Of a stretch of 64,000 nucleotides of DNA, positions 43,163-52,034 are shown one piece after another. The DNA comes from DASWIP01 sp036397635. GTDB lineage: Bacteria; Actinomycetota; AC-67. Location of the stretch: contig DASWIP010000062.1 in assembly GCA_036397635.1 (NCBI GenBank), positions 5,111 through 69,110 of the forward strand, written 5' to 3'. Numbering within the stretch: position 1 is the stretch's first letter; every line of letters begins with the position of its first letter. The translations under genes were made by a program, and so were the position numbers. Under the pieces are notes generated by a model. That model worked only from the letters and a program-made list of their open reading frames with translations. It ran no database searches and was not told where the DNA came from.

Positions 43163-44194
43163 TCAGAGCAGCTGCTCGCGGACGAGCAGCTCGGCGATCT
43201 GCACCGCGTTCAGCGCCGCCCCCTTGCGCAGGTTGTCGCACGCAGAGAAGAAGCCGAGCGCGTTGACGTTGTTCGGGTCGCCGCGCAGCCGGCCCACGAT
43301 CGCCTTGTCGCCGCCGGTGGCCTGCAGCGGCGTCGGGTACCGCCCCGCGGGACCGTCGTCTTCCACCTCGACGCCGTCGGCCCCCTCGAGCAGCGCGCGC
43401 GCCTCCTCGACGCCGAGCGGCCGGTCGAACTCGACCCACGCGCTGACCCCGTGGCCGACGACCGTGGGCACGCGCACCGCGGTGGCGAAGATGTCGATGT
43501 CGGCGTCCAGGATCTTGTTCGTCTCGTTGGCGACCCTGCGCTCCTCGCTGGTGCGGCCCAGATCGTCGAAGCCCCCGACGTGGGGGATCACGTTGAACGC
43601 GATCGGGTGTGCGAACGCGCGCCCCGGCGGCAGGTCAACGTCCCCTCGCCGGACGGCCTCGCGATCGCCGAGCAGCTTTTCGAGCTGCTCGTACAGATCC
43701 TCGACGCCCGCGGCCCCGGCCCCCGAAACGGATTGGTAGCTCGAGGCGATCACGCGCCGCGCGCCCGCCGCGCGGTGCAGTGGCGCGAGCGGCATCAGCA
43801 GCGTCACCATGGTGCAGTTCGGGTTCGCGAGCAGGCCGGAGTGTCCGCGCGCGGCTTCGGCGTTGATCTCGGGGACGACGAGGGGCACGTCGGGCTCGAG
43901 CCGGAACGCGGCCGACTTGTCCACCGAGACCACCCGGTCGCGCACCCTTGGGATCCATTCGCGCGCCACCTCGTCGGGGGTGTCCCACACGACCAGGTCG
44001 AGCCCGTCGAACGCTTCCTCGGCGATGACCGTGACGGGGATATCCTCGCCCCGGAACGAGACGGTCTTGCCTGCGCTGCGCGGACTGGCGATGGGCCGGA
44101 GCTCTGCCAGGGGGAAGTCGCGCTGCTCGAGGATGCGCAGCATCTCACGCCCGACCGCTCCGGTCGCGCCGACCACACCGATCCTCGGGGTCAT
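43163..44194 (-). CDS. asd: aspartate-semialdehyde dehydrogenase
   Basis: 343 residues from the ATG at 44194 (MTPRIGVVGATGAVG, NADP-binding loop). The catalytic Cys is in LLANPNCTMVTLL, with SSYQSVSGAG and the substrate/dimer segments downstream (NETNKILD, a His in VVGHGVSAWVEF). Reduces aspartyl phosphate to aspartate semialdehyde for Lys, Met, Thr and diaminopimelate. It normally follows ask directly; here an opposing gene separates them. Confidence 0.95.
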   Translation of the reverse strand: MTPRIGVVGATGAVGREMLRILEQRDFPLAELRPIASPRSAGKTVSFRGEDIPVTVIAEEAFDGLDLVVWDTPDEVAREWIPRVRDRVVSVDKSAAFRLEPDVPLVVPEINAEAARGHSGLLANPNCTMVTLLMPLAPLHRAAGARRVIASSYQSVSGAGAAGVEDLYEQLEKLLGDREAVRRGDVDLPPGRAFAHPIAFNVIPHVGGFDDLGRTSEERRVANETNKILDADIDIFATAVRVPTVVGHGVSAWVEFDRPLGVEEARALLEGADGVEVEDDGPAGRYPTPLQATGGDKAIVGRLRGDPNNVNALGFFSACDNLRKGAALNAVQIAELLVREQLL

Positions 44195-44289
44195 CGTCTC
44201 AGGGTACCGGGGCAGAAGATCGAGCGCGCGGGAAAGGAACGAGCACCTCCCTGCCGAAGGATGCACGCGACACGGAGGGGGTTTCCGCT

Positions 44290-45231
44290 ATGCGGGATAG
44301 GGGATGGGATGCTGCCGCCGCCAAGGCGTTCGGCGCGCGCACGACCAGCGCGGTCGGCCTGGCCGCCTTCGCCGCCGGGGTTGTGATCGGGGGTGTCGGG
44401 CTGGCCGAGTACCTGCGGCCAGAGCTGTTCGACGACCCCAGCGTGGCGTCGGAGGCGGCGGCGATGCGAGACGCAGCACGCGGCGGGCTCGCCATGCTGG
44501 CCGGGATGATCCTTTGGGCGACTGGGCGGCTTCGGTCCGGCATCGTCGAACGTCGGTACATGCGATCCGCCCCCCCGCTTCCTGCTCGTCGCGACGACGT
44601 CAACGGCTCCGCGGGGAGGACACTCGAGGCCGCGGCTCCTCAAGCCACGAACGGCCGGCCCATGGGTGGGCTCGCCGCCGCGATCTGGCGGTGCCGCCTC
44701 GGCGTCGACCTCCAGCACCAGCGGCTCCGCCAGGAGGGGCTGGGGGCGGAGACCCAGATCGACGCTGAGCTGTACGCGCTGGCCCTGCGCACGCTGCTTC
44801 GCGCCTGCCGGCACGCCCAGTCAATGACCCGAAGCCTCCGGATCAGCGACGCGATCGACCGCTTCCTAGCCGTGGCGGGGAAACACGACCTCGCCGGCAC
44901 GCTCGAGCGCATCGACGATTACGGCCAGGCCGCGCGACCGCGACGAGCATCGAAGAACAAGATCGACGATCCGGACCTCAGCGCGATCCGAACGATCAAA
45001 GCCACGTACACCGAGCAGGGAACGGTGCTGCATCTCGGCGATCTCAGCGCGGCCTTGACGACGCTGACCACCGAAGCCGACACGCTCGCGAACACCGTCG
45101 TGGGCGAGCTGACCGAGGTGCGCGCGATCGGCAAGCGCGCCTCGAAGTCCAAGGTACCGCCGCCCAAGGTGGAGACACCTAAGGTGGAGACACCTAAGGT
45201 GGAGACGTCCAACGTGGAGACGAAGGCTTAG
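44290..45231 (+). CDS. membrane protein of unknown function with repeat tail
   Basis: 313 residues. Two hydrophobic stretches at the N-terminus ([20 protein letters not shown] and [14 protein letters not shown]) suggest two membrane helices; the central part (about 130-290) is helical and charged and ends in a run of four near-identical VET repeats ([15 protein letters not shown]). No family recognised. It stands in reverse orientation between ask and asd, and its stop overlaps the ask stop tail-to-tail. Confidence 0.7.
   Translation: MRDRGWDAAAAKAFGARTTSAVGLAAFAAGVVIGGVGLAEYLRPELFDDPSVASEAAAMRDAARGGLAMLAGMILWATGRLRSGIVERRYMRSAPPLPARRDDVNGSAGRTLEAAAPQATNGRPMGGLAAAIWRCRLGVDLQHQRLRQEGLGAETQIDAELYALALRTLLRACRHAQSMTRSLRISDAIDRFLAVAGKHDLAGTLERIDDYGQAARPRRASKNKIDDPDLSAIRTIKATYTEQGTVLHLGDLSAALTTLTTEADTLANTVVGELTEVRAIGKRASKSKVPPPKVETPKVETPKVETSNVETKA
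45166..45225. repeat. four 15-base tandem repeats in the unknown membrane protein gene
   Basis: Units AAGGTGGAGACACCT (twice), AAGGTGGAGACGTCC and AACGTGGAGACGAAG, starting at 45166, 45181, 45196 and 45211. They encode the KVETP-type tail. The period is a multiple of three, so length change keeps the frame. Confidence 0.95.
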
Positions 45232-45740
45232 ACCGAGCGCGGGTGCTGCTCGCGCACGACGGCCTCGTCGGGCAGGGCGAAGTGGTCGTGGATCGCCTGC
45301 ACGGCGCGCGCGACGTCGATCTCCCTGACCACGCAAGTGATCCGGATGGTCGAGGTCGAGATCATCTCGATGTTCACGCCGGCCTCGGCGAGCGCGCGGA
45401 ACATCCCGGCCGCCACCCCCGGATGGCTCTTCATCCCGGCGCCGATCAGCGAGACCTTCGCGACGTCCGCGTCGGCCTCGATCCCGTCGGCATCCAGCTC
45501 ACGCATCAGGGGCTCGAGGGCTTTCCTGACGGCGTCGATGTCTTCGCGAGGCACAGTGAACGAGATGTCGGTGTGACCGGCTCGCGAGACGTTCTGCACG
45601 ATCATGTCGAGGTTGATGCCGGCCTCGGCGATCGTCTCGAACAGGCGGCCGGCGATCCCGGGTCGGTCGGCGACCCCATGGACCGTGATCTTCGCCTCGG
45701 TTGTGTCGTAGGTGACACCCGAGATAATCGCCTTCTCCAT
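45228..45740 (-). other. possible internal start for the aspartate kinase beta subunit
   Basis: An in-frame ATG at 45740 ([17 protein letters not shown]) is preceded by GGGAGG about 11 bases upstream and would give a 170-residue polypeptide of the two ACT domains. Corynebacterial and Bacillus enzymes are alpha2beta2, with beta made from such an internal start of similar length. Confidence 0.45.
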
Positions 45741-46484
45741 GCGCTCGTCTTCCTCCCTGACAAAGGTTCCGGGTGCTGAGAGATCGAAGCTGGAGGCGAC
45801 CCGCACCAGCACGCCGTAGTTGCGAGCGTACTCGACCGATCGCGCCATCAGCACGCGCGCGCCCGAGGCAGCCATCTCGAGCATCTCCTCGTAGCTGACG
45901 GCGTGCAGGACGCGCGCGGTGGGCACGATCCGCGGATCGGCCGTGAACACACCGGCGACGTCGGTGTAGATCTCGCAGACCTCGGCGTCCAGCGCGGCGG
46001 CGAGCGCGACCGCGGTGGTATCCGAACCGCCGCGGCCGAGCGTGGTCACGTCGTAGCTCTCATCCGAGACGCCTTGGAAGCCGGCGACGATGACGATCTT
46101 GCCCTGCTGCAACGCCTCGCGCAGCCGGTCGGCGCGCACCTCTTTGATCTTGGCGCGACCGTGATCGGTCGTGGTGATGATGCCGGCCTGCGAACCGGTG
46201 AACGACACCGCGCTATGCCCGAGGTCGTGGATCGCCATCGCGAGCAGCGCCATCGAGATGCGCTCGCCGGCGGTCAGCAGCATGTCCAGCTCCCGCGGCT
46301 GCGGCGCCGGCGATACCTGCTCGGCCAGCGTCACCAGCTCGTCGGTCGTGTGGCCCATCGCGCTGACGACGACGCAGACGTCCTTGCCCGCCTCGCGGGT
46401 CGCAACCACATGGCGCGCGACGTTGCGGATCTTTTCAGCATCACCGACCGAGGAGCCGCCGTACTTCTGGACGACCAGGTTCAA
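45228..46484 (-). CDS. ask: aspartate kinase
   Basis: 418 residues from TTG at 46484 ([18 protein letters not shown]), the normal start of the kinase domain. The frame stays open 37 codons further upstream through a tandem repeat (ATIEPGG units), but this extension is unlike any kinase. Kinase domain about 1-245, then two ACT domains ([20 protein letters not shown] and [19 protein letters not shown]) for Lys/Thr feedback. First step of the aspartate pathway. It follows plsY with a repeat between. Confidence 0.93.
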   Translation of the reverse strand: MNLVVQKYGGSSVGDAEKIRNVARHVVATREAGKDVCVVVSAMGHTTDELVTLAEQVSPAPQPRELDMLLTAGERISMALLAMAIHDLGHSAVSFTGSQAGIITTTDHGRAKIKEVRADRLREALQQGKIVIVAGFQGVSDESYDVTTLGRGGSDTTAVALAAALDAEVCEIYTDVAGVFTADPRIVPTARVLHAVSYEEMLEMAASGARVLMARSVEYARNYGVLVRVASSFDLSAPGTFVREEDERMEKAIISGVTYDTTEAKITVHGVADRPGIAGRLFETIAEAGINLDMIVQNVSRAGHTDISFTVPREDIDAVRKALEPLMRELDADGIEADADVAKVSLIGAGMKSHPGVAAGMFRALAEAGVNIEMISTSTIRITCVVREIDVARAVQAIHDHFALPDEAVVREQHPRSV

Positions 46485-46546
46485 TCGCGGCCCCCCAGGC
46501 TCAATCGCGGCCCCCCCGGGCTCAATCGTGGCCCCTGCGGGCTCAA
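46481..46546 (-). other. 21-codon minicistron between plsY and ask
   Basis: The TTG at 46546 overlaps the plsY stop. Its frame runs through the repeat ([21 protein letters not shown]) to a TGA that overlaps the ask TTG. Both overlaps are ATTGA. Translation is not proven. Confidence 0.5.
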
Positions 46547-46560
46547 TCGTGGCCCCCGCG
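46481..46560. repeat. 20/21-base tandem repeat across the plsY/ask junction
   Basis: Four units beginning TCAATCG at 46481, 46501, 46522 and 46543 (periods 20, 21, 21). On the coding strand each unit carries a G-run, then GCGATTGA or ACGATTGA, i.e. a ribosome-site-like stretch, a TTG start and an overlapping TGA stop. The plsY stop is in the unit at 46543, the ask start in the unit at 46481. Confidence 0.93.
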
Positions 46561-47181
46561 CGGCAGATCGAACAGCAGCCGGCCGACGATCGCACGCCCC
46601 AAGGGGACGCCCGCGCGGCGATCCTCCTCCAAGCCCTCCAGCCGCCGGATCATGATCAGGCCGACGATGCCGGCGCACATCCACACCAGGGCGTTGTTGT
46701 AGCCGAACATGATCGCGAACACCGGCAGCAGGCCGAAGCCGACCCCGGTCCCGAACCCGCCGCGTTTCATCAGCGTGCCGAGCAGCGCGATGACGCCGGT
46801 CACGCCCATGGCGCGCGGCACGATCACCAGCGACACGCCGGCGGCGGTCGTGAGGCCGCGGCCGCCCGCTGCTCGAAGGAAGGGCGCGAACGAGTGCCCG
46901 GCGACGGCGGCGACGCCGAGCCAGGCCAGCGTTCCCGGATCCTCGTCGAGCAGCACCGCGACGAGGGCCGGCACGAAGCCTTTCACCATGTCAAGCACGA
47001 CCGCGGTGATGCCGGCGGCCTTCGAGATCCGGTTCACGACCAGGAAATGGGCGTCGCCGGGCGAGTCCTGGCGGCGCATCTCGGCGATCACGTCGCGCCG
47101 CCTCACGGCCAGCGCCAGCAGGTAAGGGGTCGGGATGGTGCCCGCGAGGAAGCCGACGGCGATCCAGACGATCGTCGGCAT
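46543..47181 (-). CDS. PlsY-like glycerol-3-phosphate acyltransferase (divergent)
   Basis: 212 residues, about five membrane helices. PlsY features: [13 protein letters not shown] at the start, [10 protein letters not shown], and [22 protein letters not shown] for the third motif (usual form GHxFxxFxxFKGGKGVAT). The first motif, normally SGNxGATNVxR, is replaced by [18 protein letters not shown], and Lys is Arg in the third. So it may use another donor or be a paralogue; acyl-phosphate-dependent acylation of glycerol-3-phosphate is the family activity. ATG start with GGGGG site. Confidence 0.72.
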   Translation of the reverse strand: MPTIVWIAVGFLAGTIPTPYLLALAVRRRDVIAEMRRQDSPGDAHFLVVNRISKAAGITAVVLDMVKGFVPALVAVLLDEDPGTLAWLGVAAVAGHSFAPFLRAAGGRGLTTAAGVSLVIVPRAMGVTGVIALLGTLMKRGGFGTGVGFGLLPVFAIMFGYNNALVWMCAGIVGLIMIRRLEGLEEDRRAGVPLGRAIVGRLLFDLPRGGHD

Positions 47182-47227
47182 GTCCTTGCCCCCTTCAGGC
47201 GGTGGACTCGGGTACTTTCTTCTTAGG

Positions 47228-48676
47228 ATGGTCGATCGGCAGCCAGATCCGGCGCAACGGGACGGGGGGCCCCGTGACGCGAACCCTATTCCACCACATC
47301 ACGAGGCACCGGGTTCGCACCTTGAGCCGCCTGCCGTTCCCCCCCCGCTCGGCCCATCCGCACGTCCACCCGGCACCGTCGGCGAGGGCGGGATCAGCGT
47401 CCACGCCTTCGTGGACGTCCTACAGAACCGCCAGTTCCGACTGCTGTTCATCGGTCAAGGGATCAGCGCGCTGGGCGACTGGGTCGGGACGCTCGCCTTC
47501 ATCGTCGCAGCCGGCGAGCTCGCGCCCGGCAACGAGGCCGCGATCGCGTTCGTGCTCGTCCTCCGATTGCTGCCATCGCTGTTCGCGACGCCGCTCGGCG
47601 GTGTCCTCAGCGACCGCATGGATCGCAAGAGCATCATGGTGTGGACCGACATCGTCCGCTTCGGGATCATCGCGCTGGTTCCGTTCATCCCCAAGCTCGG
47701 CGTGCTGTACGTGCTGGCGTTCACGCAAGAGGTCTTCTCGTTATTCTTCCTCCCCGCGCGCGATGCAACGCTGCCGAACATCATCGAACGCAAGCACCTG
47801 GAGCCTGCCAACGCGCTGATCATGGGGTCGTCCTTCGCCGGAATCCCGCTGGCGGGGCCGGTGTTCGCGCTCCTTGCCTGGGTGGGTGCCCAGTATCCGG
47901 CGGCCGTGCCGGGAGCATTCATCTTCCACGAACGCGGGTACGCGTTCCCGTTCGTGTTCGATGCGTTGACGTATCTGGTTTCGGCCTGGTTCATCCTTCG
48001 CATGACGCTGCCGCGCCACGAGCACGTGCCGGGCGGCCCCGAGGAGCAGCCGTTCTGGGCATCGGCGCGGGAGGGCGCGCGCTACATCATCCGCTCACCG
48101 CTGCATCGGGGGCTGGCGTGGTCGGTCAGCGTGGGCATGCTGGGAGGTGGCGTGCTGTTCGCGCTGGGGAAGTCCTACGTCGAGGACACCCTCGGCGGCG
48201 GCAACGTCGAGTTCGGATGGCTGATGGGGCTGTTCGGTTCGGGCATGGTCGGCGGCTTTTTCATCTCCCAGCTCAAGCCGCCGGGTGGGGTCGCGTGGAT
48301 GGTTCGCATCTCGCTGGTGACCATGGGCGGCGTGCTGGCGTTCATGGCCGTGTTCAGCGTGCTGTGGATCGGCTACCTCGCTGCGGTCGCGTTCGGCATC
48401 GCGTTCAGCGTCAGCGTGATCGTGGCGATGAGCGCGATCCAAGCCGAGACCGACGACGAGCATCGCGGCCGCGTGATGGGTGCCGTGCACATGGTGTACC
48501 GAGGAGCTTTGGTCCTCGGCGCCTTGGGGTCGGCGGGCATCGCCGCGTTCGTCCCCGACGAAGGCTACGACTTGCCCCTCGGATTCCATCCGGACAAGAA
48601 CCAGTTCGCGCTGGTGATCTCGGCAGCGTTGATCGCCGGAGGGTCTGTCGGGGTGCGGGGGAAGAAGCGCGCCTAG
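47228..48676 (+). CDS. MFS exporter (MFS_3/EntS-like)
   Basis: 482 residues from the ATG at 47228, though the first 55 residues are Pro/Arg-rich and the GTG/ATG near 47400 might also serve. About ten to twelve membrane helices begin at QNRQFRLLFIGQGISALGDW, typical of the MFS_3 exporters; the inter-helix signature GGVLSDRMDRKSIMVW follows. A substrate-exporting role (siderophore or drug) is the family trend; substrate unknown. Divergent from plsY with 46 bases between starts. Confidence 0.8.
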   Translation: MVDRQPDPAQRDGGPRDANPIPPHHEAPGSHLEPPAVPPPLGPSARPPGTVGEGGISVHAFVDVLQNRQFRLLFIGQGISALGDWVGTLAFIVAAGELAPGNEAAIAFVLVLRLLPSLFATPLGGVLSDRMDRKSIMVWTDIVRFGIIALVPFIPKLGVLYVLAFTQEVFSLFFLPARDATLPNIIERKHLEPANALIMGSSFAGIPLAGPVFALLAWVGAQYPAAVPGAFIFHERGYAFPFVFDALTYLVSAWFILRMTLPRHEHVPGGPEEQPFWASAREGARYIIRSPLHRGLAWSVSVGMLGGGVLFALGKSYVEDTLGGGNVEFGWLMGLFGSGMVGGFFISQLKPPGGVAWMVRISLVTMGGVLAFMAVFSVLWIGYLAAVAFGIAFSVSVIVAMSAIQAETDDEHRGRVMGAVHMVYRGALVLGALGSAGIAAFVPDEGYDLPLGFHPDKNQFALVISAALIAGGSVGVRGKKRA

Positions 48677-48716
48677 ATCCCCGGGGCCTCCGCCGTGCTC
48701 GATGTTGCTCCCAACA

Positions 48717-48852
48717 CGCTATGGTCAAGCTTCCTTTCAGTGAACGAGATGAACGTGAGGAACGCGAGAAGTCGGTCAGGCGAGCCTGGAACCGTAGGCA
48801 CCGTTCTTCCCGTAACTCCGTTTCGATCGCGCAAGGTCCGTTGACCATAGCG
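48717..48852. mobile_element. MITE-like element with 12-base inverted ends
   Basis: CGCTATGGTCAA at 48717-48728 is perfectly inverted at 48841-48852, enclosing 112 bases with noticeably fewer GCGCGC runs than the surroundings. Both strands carry an open frame starting ATGGTC within the ends (47 codons on plus). No transposase and no clear target duplication are visible. Confidence 0.45.
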
Positions 48853-48861
48853 GCCCGAGAC

Positions 48862-48981
48862 TGATCGGCCGCATCGGTCGGCCGCATCGATCGGCCGCAT
48901 CGGTCGGCCGCATCGGTGCGGCCGCATCGGTCGGCCGCATCGATCGGCCTGTTTCGGTCGGCCTGTGTCGGTCGGCGCCGG
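48862..48981. repeat. 13/14-base tandem repeat, nine units
   Basis: Units of CGGTCGGCCGCAT with CGATCGGCCGCAT variants; the last three degenerate. There are no spacers, so it is not a CRISPR. Together with the element at 48717 it fills the 338-base gene-free stretch 48677-49014. Confidence 0.93.
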
Positions 48982-49014
48982 TCACCACGCCTCCAGCGGC
49001 GGCGCACCCGTCGT

Positions 49015-50670
49015 TCAGCGCGCGGCTTTGCCCGCTGCGACCACCTCGAGTTCCCCGTCGCTGTAGCGCGCGCGCAGCACCTTCTTGTCGAACTTGCCCA
49101 CGCTGGTCTTGGGGATCTCGTCCACGTAGGCGAACCGCTCGGGGAGCCACCAGCGCACGACCTTGTCGGTCAGGTATCCCCGCAGCGCTTCGGGATCGCG
49201 CGACGCGCCCTCCTTCAGCACCACGCACGCCAGGGGACGCTCGTCCCATTTCTCGTCCGGCACGCCCACCACGGCCGCCTCGATGACGTCGGGATGCCCC
49301 ATCAGCGTGTTCTCGAGCTCGACCGATGAGATCCACTCGCCGCCGGACTTGATCACGTCCTTCGAGCGGTCGGTGATCTGGATGAAACCCTTCGGGTCGA
49401 CCATGCCGACGTCGCCGGTGCGAAGCCAGCCGTCCTGGAACTTCTCGGGCGCGTCATCCTTGTAGTAGGAGCCCGTGATCCATGGACCGCGCACCTGGAT
49501 CTCACCGATCGCCGTGCCGTCCCACGGCTGCTCCACACCGGCGTCGTTGACGATGCGCAGCTCGACGCCGGGTATCACACGGCCGGTCTTGGCGTACCAC
49601 TCGTTCGCCTGTTCGTCGGGGACGCCGCGGGGCGGGCGCGCGATCGCCGCCACCGGCGAGGTCTCGGTCATCCCCCAGCCTTGGATGATCGGGATGCCGT
49701 GCTTCTCCTGGAACCTGTCGATGAGCGCGCGCGGCACGGCCGAGCCCCCGCAGGTTACGAACTCAAGCGACGACAGGTCGGCCGGGTTCTCGTCCGCGTA
49801 CCGGAGCAGGTCGCTCCAGATCGTCGGCACCGCGGCCGCGTAGGTCGGCCGTTCGGCCTCGATCATCTTCGCCAGCGGCTCGGCCTGCAAGAACTTCTCG
49901 GGCATCAGCAGGTCGGTGCCGGCCAACCAGCACCCGTAGGGCAGTCCCCACGCCATCGCGTGGAACTGCGGAACGATCACGAGCGCTTTGTCCCGGTCCG
50001 ACAGCGGAACGACCGCGCGCGAGCCGGTGCCGAATGCGTGCAACACGATCGAGCGATGGCTGTAGGCGACGCCTTTCGGGTCACCGGTCGTGCCGGTCGT
50101 GTAACACATGGCCGCGGCGGCGCGCTCATCCAGCACGGGCCACGCGAACCCCGGCTCCTCCGCTGCGAGCAGCTCGTCGTACCGATGCACCTGCGCGCCG
50201 GCGACGTCCAGCCCCGCCGCGTCGCCGGAGCCGTTGACGATGTAGTGCTCAACCGTCTTCAGCTCGGCGGCGACGCGCGCGAGCAGCGGGATGATCGAGT
50301 CGTCGACGATCACGACCTTGTCCTCGCCGTGGTTGACGACGTAGACGAGCTGGTCGGGGAACAGCCGCAGGTTCAGTGTGTGCAGCACCGCGCCCATCCC
50401 GGGGATGGCGAAGTAGGCCTCCATGTGCTCGCGGTTGTTCCACATGAACGTACCGACGCGGTCGCCTTCCCCGATGCCGAGCCGCTTCAGGGCGGCGGCG
50501 AGCTTCTCAGCGCTCTCGGCAACCTCGGCGAAGGTGGCGCGCCGCGCGCCGTCGCCCATCCAGGTGATCACCTCGCTGTTGCGGTGCACGCGCCGGCCGT
50601 GCCGCAGGATCATCTGCGTGGTCAGTGGGAAGTCCATCATCGTGCTCAGGACCGCGGGCTGCTTCGCCAT
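49015..50670 (-). CDS. long/medium-chain acyl-CoA synthetase (AMP-forming)
   Basis: 551 residues from the ATG at 50670 (GGAGGGAG site). The AMP loop is YTTGTTGDPKGVAYSHRS, followed by GWGMTETSPVAA and the hinge and C-terminal motifs GDVGMVDPKGFIQITDRSKD and IKSGGEWISSVELE. Activates a carboxylic acid as acyl-adenylate then thioester. The pattern fits FadD-type fatty acid ligases; chain length is not set by the sequence. It is alone in its unit. Confidence 0.9.
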   Translation of the reverse strand: MAKQPAVLSTMMDFPLTTQMILRHGRRVHRNSEVITWMGDGARRATFAEVAESAEKLAAALKRLGIGEGDRVGTFMWNNREHMEAYFAIPGMGAVLHTLNLRLFPDQLVYVVNHGEDKVVIVDDSIIPLLARVAAELKTVEHYIVNGSGDAAGLDVAGAQVHRYDELLAAEEPGFAWPVLDERAAAAMCYTTGTTGDPKGVAYSHRSIVLHAFGTGSRAVVPLSDRDKALVIVPQFHAMAWGLPYGCWLAGTDLLMPEKFLQAEPLAKMIEAERPTYAAAVPTIWSDLLRYADENPADLSSLEFVTCGGSAVPRALIDRFQEKHGIPIIQGWGMTETSPVAAIARPPRGVPDEQANEWYAKTGRVIPGVELRIVNDAGVEQPWDGTAIGEIQVRGPWITGSYYKDDAPEKFQDGWLRTGDVGMVDPKGFIQITDRSKDVIKSGGEWISSVELENTLMGHPDVIEAAVVGVPDEKWDERPLACVVLKEGASRDPEALRGYLTDKVVRWWLPERFAYVDEIPKTSVGKFDKKVLRARYSDGELEVVAAGKAAR

Positions 50671-50754
50671 GGCTCTCCCTCCGTCATGCGATGTGGGGCT
50701 CATCGTCATGTTTCGAGCAGCGCGCGCGCAAACCTGCCTGTCAGGAGCGACGAA

Positions 50755-51420
50755 CTAGCGCGCTGCGGCGGTGACCGAAGCACGGGCGGCGCGCGCGAGC
50801 TGCTCGGCCGCATCGGTGTCCGGCGGTTCGTCGCCGGGATACGTGTACCCGACCACGAAGACCATCGAGCCGTACGAGAAGATCGCCTCGTCCTGTACGG
50901 CGTCACCGAAGCGCAACCGCATGCCGATCGCCCCGGTCACGTCCGCGACACCGAACACCTCGTCGGCGTGATCGCAGGTCAGCACGATCAGCTCGCGCGC
51001 GAACGCGGTCGCGCCTTCGACGCGCTCGAACGTCAGAACCCACGCGGAGGCGAGCGCGTCGCTTCCACGCCAAGCACGCCCGAGGCCGCGGCTGAACCCG
51101 TGCTCGTCGAGCAGCGGCCGTCCCAGCTCCGGGTTCGAGAACGCGCGCGCGATCTCGTCGGCGTCGAGCGGATCGTCGGCCGACGCCGCCCCGGTGACCG
51201 CTTCTTGCTGAGGCAGCGTTCGCGCGAGGTCCTCCGGCGGACGCGCGCCGACGACGGTCGCCTCGGAGTGCAGCCGGCCGGCTTGCTCGCACGGATCGTT
51301 CGACAGCGTCAGGGTCACTACGAGCAGCGCGAGCGCGGTCACGCCGATCAGCCCGGCGCCGGCGACGAGTCCCCAACGGGCCGCCCGACGGGGCCCCGAC
51401 CCCGGGCGCGGTTCCGTCAT
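50755..51420 (-). CDS. membrane-anchored protein of unknown function
   Basis: 221 residues: a basic cytoplasmic N-terminus, one membrane helix (about 17-39, LVAGAGLIGVTALALLVVTL), and an extracytoplasmic alpha+beta domain with two cysteines and FSYGSMVFVVGYTYPG near the end. No family recognised. Five bases downstream of recR and in the same direction, so probably co-transcribed with dnaX-recR, which need not mean a shared role. Confidence 0.65.
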   Translation of the reverse strand: MTEPRPGSGPRRAARWGLVAGAGLIGVTALALLVVTLTLSNDPCEQAGRLHSEATVVGARPPEDLARTLPQQEAVTGAASADDPLDADEIARAFSNPELGRPLLDEHGFSRGLGRAWRGSDALASAWVLTFERVEGATAFARELIVLTCDHADEVFGVADVTGAIGMRLRFGDAVQDEAIFSYGSMVFVVGYTYPGDEPPDTDAAEQLARAARASVTAAAR

Positions 51421-51424
51421 CGAG

Positions 51425-52021
51425 CTAGATGTCGCGGCGGCCTTCGAGCGCGCGCCCGAGCGTGACCTCGTCGGCGTACTCGAGGTCGCCGCCGACCGGC
51501 AGGCCGCTCGCGATGCGCGTCACACGGACGCCGAGCGGCTTGATCAGATTCGCGAGGTAGATCGCCGTGGCCTCGCCCTCGACGTTCGGGTTGGTCGCGA
51601 CGATCACCTCTCGCACCTCGTCACCCTGCAGCCGGGCGAGCAGCTCTTTGATCCGCAGATCGTCGGGGCCGATGCCGTCCATCGGCGAGATGTGCCCGCC
51701 GAGCACGTGATAGCGGCCGCGAAACTCCTGGGTGCGCTCGACCGCGACGATGTCGGGCGGCTCCTCGACCACGCAGACCATAGACGGATCGCGCCTCGGG
51801 TCGCGGCAGTAGTTGCAATGCTCACCCTCGCTGACGTTGTAGCAGGTGCGGCAGATCGCCACCTTCTCCTTCGCGGCGATGATCGCGTCGGCGAGCGCTC
51901 GCACCTCGTCGTCCTCGGTCTTGAGCAGGTAGAAGGCCAGCCGCTGCGCGCTCTTCACGCCGATGCCGGGCAGACGGCGCAGCGCCTCGATGAGATCCTG
52001 AACGGGCCCTTCGAACAGCAT
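51425..52021 (-). CDS. recR: recombination protein RecR
   Basis: 198 residues. Helix-hairpin-helix [16 protein letters not shown], a four-Cys zinc site ([16 protein letters not shown]) and a Toprim domain with [15 protein letters not shown] and [14 protein letters not shown]. With RecF/RecO it loads RecA at gaps. ATG with GGGG site 13 bases after dnaX; the YbaB gene normally between them is absent. Confidence 0.96.
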   Translation of the reverse strand: MLFEGPVQDLIEALRRLPGIGVKSAQRLAFYLLKTEDDEVRALADAIIAAKEKVAICRTCYNVSEGEHCNYCRDPRRDPSMVCVVEEPPDIVAVERTQEFRGRYHVLGGHISPMDGIGPDDLRIKELLARLQGDEVREVIVATNPNVEGEATAIYLANLIKPLGVRVTRIASGLPVGGDLEYADEVTLGRALEGRRDI

Positions 52022-52034
52022 GGTGACCCCGAGG

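Noticed and set aside
46485..46595. N-terminal extension of aspartate kinase through the ATIEPGG repeat
   Set aside because: Open only because of the tandem repeat; the kinase domain begins at the TTG at 46484 like its family.
48862..48981. CRISPR array
   Set aside because: Units are contiguous 13/14-mers without spacers, and no cas genes are near.
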